A stretch of 64,000 bases of DNA from positions 68,204,292 through 68,268,291 of the forward strand of contig NC_092628.1 of NCBI RefSeq assembly GCF_039555335.1. Direction: 5' to 3'. The translations under genes were made by a program, and so were the position numbers. The notes beneath the pieces were generated by a model. It was not told where the DNA came from. It saw nothing but the letters and a program-made list of their open reading frames with translations, and searched no databases. Source of the stretch: Amphiura filiformis (lineage: Eukaryota > Echinodermata > Ophiuroidea > Amphilepidida > Amphiuridae). Of the stretch, positions 58,647 to 64,000 are shown piece after piece; position 1 is the first letter of the stretch; the number at the start of each line of letters is the position of its first letter.

Positions 58647-59107
58647 ATATTCTTAAATTTTCATGTAAATGGCTATAAGAACTTCATGATTGTCTGATTT
58701 ATAACCACTTTGATGAAGTTTTTTCTAAAGTGTTAAATGACTATGTTGTCGTATACCAAGGTCGTGACTGAAAAGCACTTTGCTATATGTACCACTTCCG
58801 GTAAAGCGGTAATACCATACTAAATCTATACTCGCCTGTTTATAGTGAGCCAATCTCGGGAGCCAATACCTTTCTGTTTAGAAGGATATCGATGTACGAT
58901 ACATTCCCTATACGCCTTGTGTTTATAGACACAAGACATGTTTTAGAAGGGAAATACTGTAAACTATTTTCCGAGGTACTGGCTACCCCGGCTGGCTACG
59001 GGCCTATCACCCCGAACCTGAACAGAGTGTATTCATTGTTATTCGTGTTTTGTTTAAAAAGGGGCTTATATATTTGTGATCTCACAATGAGCTCAAGAGT
59101 GTTACAA

Positions 59108-59331
59108 TTAAACAAGACAACATATAAACGAAATCCCGGCCAGCGCACAACCCAACTGAAAACAGTTGCCGTATCCATTAGGCTACCAGCTTCCACTGAT
59201 AAACGGATAAGGTATCTGACTAGTAAACGGAAGTTCGTGGGTTCGAATCCCATGCTGGAGCATTTCCTTGCATTTTTTCTTTTTTCAGTTAGGTTGTGCT
59301 CCAGCCGGGATTTCGTATGTTGTTTAGTTTA
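59108..59331. mobile_element. Inverted repeat enclosing a tRNA-like sequence
   Basis: Left arm (about 59108-59162, CGAAATCCCGGCCAGCGCAC) and right arm (about 59285-59331) are reverse complements through AACATA..CGAAATCCCGG and CAACTGAAAA. The tRNA-like core lies between them. The GFEPTN-type peptide on the minus strand comes from the tRNA B-box region and is not a gene. Confidence 0.8.
59184..59261 (+). tRNA. tRNA-Arg-like pseudogene
   Basis: ACGGATAAGGTATCTGACTA and GTGGGTTCGAATCCCAT strongly resemble the D-arm/anticodon and T-arm segments of animal tRNA-Arg. The T arm pairs perfectly. The acceptor (TACCAGC against GCTGGAG) and anticodon stems are mismatched, and the A box is poor. Probably a decayed tRNA or SINE head, not functional. 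Confidence 0.55.
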
Positions 59332-59339
59332 AGGTTGGT

Positions 59340-61172
59340 CTTAACCCAGATTATGGAAACTTTCGGGCCTCATAACTGCTAAGTTGTTGATCTATAGTAC
59401 AAAAAAGTATACATATTTAGAATGGCAATGACTTGATAAATTCATCTGTGAGGTCAAATTTGGGCCAAAATACTCATTTTTGGCCCAAAATCCCCCAAAA
59501 CGGTTTTTGGCCCACTTCTTTTTCGTAAAACGTAAGAAAAAAAATTATTTATACCATTTGGGCGCACTATAGTTTAACTATGGCAAATTGACACTCTTCT
59601 TTTCCACATAATAAAATTTCTTCTCATGTAAACTTTAGGGTTTTGGTGATTAAGGGTACCCACTCTTTACAGGAAGCAAATCTTTTGACAATTCTAAACC
59701 GTCGTCTTTAATATAATACTATGTTGGTATGCCACATTTCCACAGTATAAAATGGTTTCCGCCTTTAGATTTTGGTGTCAATTCAATTCACAAAGCTTTT
59801 TGGTGTCAATTCAAAAGTATACGCATTTAGTAGTAAGGTTGTGGTGTCAATTACATAAAAATGTTTGAAATATTTGTGAATATGAACAGTAAAGTTCGTC
59901 CTTTGATTGATTTGAACTCATTATCATTGCATCTAATGAGGCAGGGTTGGGATGAAGTCTATCGTCTTTAAATATAGCTGCTTACGCTCTGGTAGTTCTG
60001 TTCTTGGACGGAAAGGCTGCACAGTGAGCAATACTGTGCTGCGTGTAGATGAGTGTGAATGGCCATTTGACTACTTTCTCTAAACCATTGAACTGGAAAC
60101 CTGTACAATGTGTCCCATAGAATAAGTTTCGTATGCGAAGTCTGTTCTTAAACTTTCCATTTGCCGGCGTGCAATAATGACTTTTCTATCCTAAAATAGC
60201 CCCTGCTTACATATCCATTTCCTTGCTGGTCCCGTAGCGAAATAAAAACAAATAGTACTTCCACTACTGTGTTCAGGTAGAATTTATCACATTGATTCTT
60301 TATAGCCTCTTTAAGTGCAAATAAATTACAAAAATTAGGCATATCATTGTTGTTACTGTTATTATCATCACGCTATTATTATTTTTATTACTATTATTAG
60401 GGTGGCAACATGAACATTTCAAACCCACCCCTGGAATTACTTTTTCTATCAAGATTGTTCCTTCTGCAAAATGATTTTCAAAACTTTTTGAATCGCCTGA
60501 ATCGGACAATCCGCTGTGACGATACGGCCTTCTAAAGATTCACAAAATTGGCCATTTTGAGGAAAATCCTGATTTTGTCCTAAATTTGCATATTAACGGG
60601 AGCGATAATTGTGGGAATAAAACTAAAAAAGGCATGAGATGTATTATTTTTTGTTTATTTAGTGTTCTTTTATGCAAATATTAAAAATCCAGGGTCATAT
60701 TTGCTATATTTTCTTCTCTACAACATTTTAAAAATGCCTGAAATCATAAAAATAACACTTTTAAGGTAAATATGTGTGATTTTCACCATTGAGGGCGCTA
60801 TTTTGTGCCAATTATGACCTTCAAAGGCCTGTATTTCCTAAACCGCACAACCAAATTGTAATATTTTTGCACATGATTTTGCTCTGAGGGTCCAGATTGT
60901 AAAAATGAATAATTGTACATCTTTGGGAAAATAGTTTTATTTGATGACAAAAAATGATTTTCTGCGTAACTTTTTCATGCGTGACCGTACAAAAATGCTA
61001 TATTGACCTTCATTACGAGCAAAATATTTTCTATCTAATTAGGTAGTCGGGTTTGCACAGAAGTTACAAGGAGACAAAATATATGGAATTCAAAATGCCC
61101 TCTAGTTTCCCAACTGCTGCAGATTCTGTTACATTTCCACCATACATTAGTGTATGTAGGCAGGGGTACACA
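59340..61172. other. Gene-free intergenic DNA
   Basis: No recognisable domain on either strand. AT-rich with runs such as TTATTATTATTTTTATTA (60355-60400). Confidence 0.5.
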
Positions 61173-61174
61173 TA

Positions 61175-62249
61175 CAGGGTGTATCAAAATGATTGGTACC
61201 GGGCTATGTGACATTTTCAAAAATATATAAAAATTATAAAATTGCTAATTAATATAGTTGTTGTACTATAAATAGAAAGGGGCATATGTTAACTTATTGA
61301 TCTATTAATCTGAAGTTAATAGGTTGATGCATCTGGGAGCTATTGTCATTTAAACGAAGATCGACGTAATCATGGTTTGAGTTACACAACACAAGATGAA
61401 TAGGTTCACTGCTTGAACCATTTATTGCATACATATTCTTCAATATCTCACCTCAGTATACATAACATAAAATTGCTTAACGCTGCCTTCCGACTCTGGC
61501 AGTGTGAGGTGAAGCCCTATCGTGAAAGAATTTTTAAGTGGGTCCATTCTGCAACTGCCCATATCAAATATTGAAGCATTGCAAGTTATAGCATGTTTGC
61601 ATGGGATACGCCTTGCTCTTAGAAACTGTCTCCTAAATCTTCTCTGCACTTCTTCATAGCTTCGTGTCGACCAGTGATTCTTAACTATGAATGCACACTG
61701 AAGTGTGGAATATAGTGGACCCATTCCAATAACTTTTACCAGGTCCAAACTAACCTACACTGTCTACAGTCTATGGCCATTCTGCCACACCATCTACTTA
61801 GTAATCTCAAAAATACAATTTAAATTACCGCCCTGGATGGTGTTGATACACAAACTTCTGTCACCCCACCTAAATTATTCAAGTCAATAATATTACTCTC
61901 AAGCAATAAATATTGATTATTACATTAATATATAATTATGAATGAAGAAATAGGCAAGGAAAATATTAAACATTTCCATGACTTTCAACATATCATCCTC
62001 ACAAGGTATTTGCAGTAAAATAGAGCTTTGAAAATGGTGCGCTACTGATCCAGCGTTACGATGAAAAGTGTAGAATCATGTAACTTCTGAATCGAATATG
62101 CTATCTTTATGATCTAAAATTCTTAAAGAAGATAAAACTACTATAATTACAAATATTTAAACAATTAACCCCAAACTGGCGCAAAAAGTAGATAAAAAAA
62201 TCGGCAAAAAATGAGAAGTCTTCGGTACCAATCATTTTGATACACCCTG
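61175..62249 (-). mobile_element. Mariner-like element, 1.08 kb, internally deleted
   Basis: Perfect 27-bp terminal inverted repeats beginning CAGGGTGTATCAAAATGATT (61175-61201 and 62223-62249), each flanked by TA. On the minus strand the interior encodes only the start of a transposase. Perfect TIRs and TA target sites suggest fairly recent mobilisation by a transposase supplied elsewhere. Confidence 0.9.
61440..61748 (-). pseudogene. Transposase N-terminal helix-turn-helix remnant
   Basis: A 102-codon frame. Residues 13-54 read YSTLQCAFIVKNHWSTRSYE and EVQRRFRRQFLRARRIPCKH, matching the DNA-binding N-terminus (DUF4817-type helix-turn-helix) that precedes mariner-like transposases. The catalytic DDE/D domain is missing, so this is a truncated, inactive gene of the surrounding element. 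Confidence 0.75.
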
Positions 62250-62251
62250 TA

Positions 62252-63825
62252 ATAGCCTAGCATTGTGGCAACCCTACTATTATTATTAAAATGGCAGATT
62301 GTTCCAAATGTTTGCAGCTGAAACATGAGGGACATGAAATGATCTGTTTGCCCACTGGTTTCTGGCAACATGGCATTTTAGTACACCACTGTGGAGCAAA
62401 TCACATATTATGGCTTTAATATTTGTTTTATGTCACTCATACATAAATTATATAACTTGGAAATACTATTTAAGGTAGGAACTACAATATTTTCATCAAC
62501 ATTATATCGCCATGTTTTGCCGTGACATTCTTGACTAAATCGGTGAGTCCAAGAGTTAGCACACGGTCTGCCACACGGCGCAACACTATGGTATCACACG
62601 GCACACGGAGAGGCTGATAGAAAAAATGACAAATGAAAATCAGCCAATGAACGTAATGTCTAGAATTTATGTATGTGTGATATAAAATAAAATACTGAGT
62701 CTGTCATGCTATGTATGGGCCAGGGGGTAACATTACATTCACATTTTTATATTAGCAACGCGAATATCGTTGGTTTGCGCAGGATGTACCTCTTGGGGGC
62801 CCTGGGCCAGGCCAAAATTTGGAGGCCCCAAACTCACTGTGAGGAAGGCATGTTCACCCATGTAGGCTCTAGGCAAGATTTCGTTTACGTGTAAGATAGA
62901 TAGTGGCGTCGAATACATCAAAATTTAGAAGGGGCGAGTATTATTTTCTGTTCTGATTTGATATGAGCTGACTAATTCTAACATTAATTTCTGACTAATT
63001 TAGCCCAAATGAAGTTAAAATGAAGGGTCAGTGCGCGCGAAGCGCCCAAAATTGTGCAATTTTACCTTAATTTGGCCAAAAAAATGTAAAAAGGGAAATG
63101 CACAGGGCAATTTTGGGGGCCCATCTGGCCCAATGGTAAATCCGGTCCTGGGTTTGCGATCTACAAAGTGAGGATTGATATTTTTTCACACGAGGACACG
63201 AATACGAACACACGACTTATATGGCGCTACAATGGAAGGTCAGGTGAGGTGTCAAAGATTTTCATGACTTCAAGTACTACTTGCATTATCTGATGACTGT
63301 CACGCATTTACTTTTATTATTGACAGCAAGTCGTAATGTCGACATTACTATAACAAAAAAGTCATTCCCATATCAAATTAGTCGACTTTCTTTGAAAAAC
63401 AAATCACTGCTGTCTGATGGGATCATAGTAGTTTCCGGTATCCAATGACCTTGCTAGAGGGCATTTCTACTTTCTAATGTGAATTTCGTCACTTTGCAGA
63501 AACCAACGGGATTTGTCATAGGTTTGATTGCTAAAAGAATAACCGTGAATTTAGTGCCATCCCCCAGTTCCAATATGTCAGCGCTCAAATCGAACACAAT
63601 AGATGAATAAGGGACTGTGCAATAATAATGAGCACCCGGGGTGGTAACATTTCCAAAAATCGACCCCCCCCCCCATTTCGACTCTCTAAAAATCGATTGC
63701 CTCCCAAAGTTTGGTGTGATAAATTCAGATGGTTTATATTGGGGAAATTAAATGCAACTGTTTTCCCTACATATCTATCACCCTCACCCTCCGTTTGCCC
63801 TATTCCCTTCTAACCACGTAGTATG
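62252..63825. other. Intergenic DNA upstream of the second ASIC copy
   Basis: No gene seen. A terminus of the same family as 8916-9299 (GGGACTGTGCAATAATAATG) lies at 63611-63648 followed by a C12-13 run; its partner end is not evident. Confidence 0.5.
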
Positions 63826-63829
63826 ATAC

Positions 63830-63837
63830 TATATAAG
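63830..63837 (+). promoter_or_regulatory. TATA box of the second ASIC copy
   Basis: TATATAAG, 122-129 nt upstream of the ATG, in the context GATACTATATAAG, matching the first copy's TATA context. Confidence 0.6.
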
Positions 63838-63958
63838 TGATCGTACTGTCCCCAGTTTCTGCAGAAATAATCTGACTTTGGATCGCCCGCAATATACACA
63901 TGCCGGTCGTCTTGAATTGTCGCAGAGGAATATTCATCTTTACAATTGTAATATCAAA

Positions 63959-64000
63959 ATGCCGTGTAAAGATTGGCATTTTCGAACGTGGGGTACTGAA
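63959..64000 (+). CDS. Second ASIC gene, first 14 codons (runs off window)
   Basis: MPCKDWHFRTWGTE is identical to the start of the ASIC at 35817. The 42 coding bases differ by one synonymous change (TTC to TTT). The preceding 5' region also matches (CGTCTTGAATTGYCGCAG, then ATATCAAA before the ATG). This marks a tandem paralogue 28 kb downstream in the same orientation. Confidence 0.93.
   Translation, partial: MPCKDWHFRTWGTE

Noticed and set aside
58996-59253. Minus-strand frame with a GFEPTN peptide
   Set aside because: This peptide is the well-known false translation of a tRNA B box; the region is the tRNA-like fold-back element.
59184-59261. Functional tRNA-Arg gene
   Set aside because: Acceptor and anticodon stems are mismatched and the A box is weak, and it sits inside a repeat.

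Overview
This is an AT-rich animal nuclear DNA window. It has spliced genes with phase-consistent GT-AG introns, TTAGGG-type telomeric tracts, non-LTR retrotransposon remains, a tRNA-headed SINE and many fold-back DNA elements. An ASIC-type channel gene, long repeat-filled introns and TTAGGG repeats suggest a marine invertebrate, perhaps a deuterostome such as a hemichordate, echinoderm or cephalochordate. The species cannot be fixed from the sequence alone.

There are two essentially complete genes plus the start of a third, all on the + strand. Gene 1 (7374-22306) assembles from ten exons into a 535-residue single-pass membrane protein. It has a signal peptide, a short Cys-containing ectodomain I cannot assign to a family, a Thr-rich stalk, one membrane span, and a long tail. 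The tail carries tyrosine motifs: a tandem GYED/GYEE series followed by four YxxL/I motifs, one of which fits the ITIM consensus. It looks like an undescribed signalling receptor or adaptor. Gene 2 (35817-55734) assembles from eight exons into a 509-residue acid-sensing ion channel (DEG/ENaC family). Gene 3 starts at 63959 and is a near-identical copy of the first coding bases of gene 2, with a matching TATA box. This is therefore a tandem ASIC cluster.

Layout. 1-7373 is gene-free and holds a fold-back element, GC-rich repeats and a 3 kb minisatellite of roughly 30-bp units. 7374-22306 is gene 1, whose introns contain a long (CTT)n tract, several fold-back elements, a LINE fragment and a repeat field. 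22307-35700 is intergenic: SINE, dead LINE, MITE, a 121-bp tandem array inside a Helentron-like element, a recent 392-bp tandem duplication, and a 3.1 kb TTAA-bounded inverted-repeat structure containing oppositely oriented telomeric tracts. 35817-55734 is the ASIC gene, with many elements in its introns. 55735-63829 is intergenic and contains a broken cytochrome P450 fragment, a 690-bp MITE, an inverted repeat enclosing a tRNA-Arg-like sequence, and a degraded mariner-like element.

The two gene types are not evidently in one pathway. Their proximity shows only that a receptor-like gene sits beside an ASIC cluster in very repeat-rich DNA. No CRISPR, rRNA or intact functional tRNA gene was seen.
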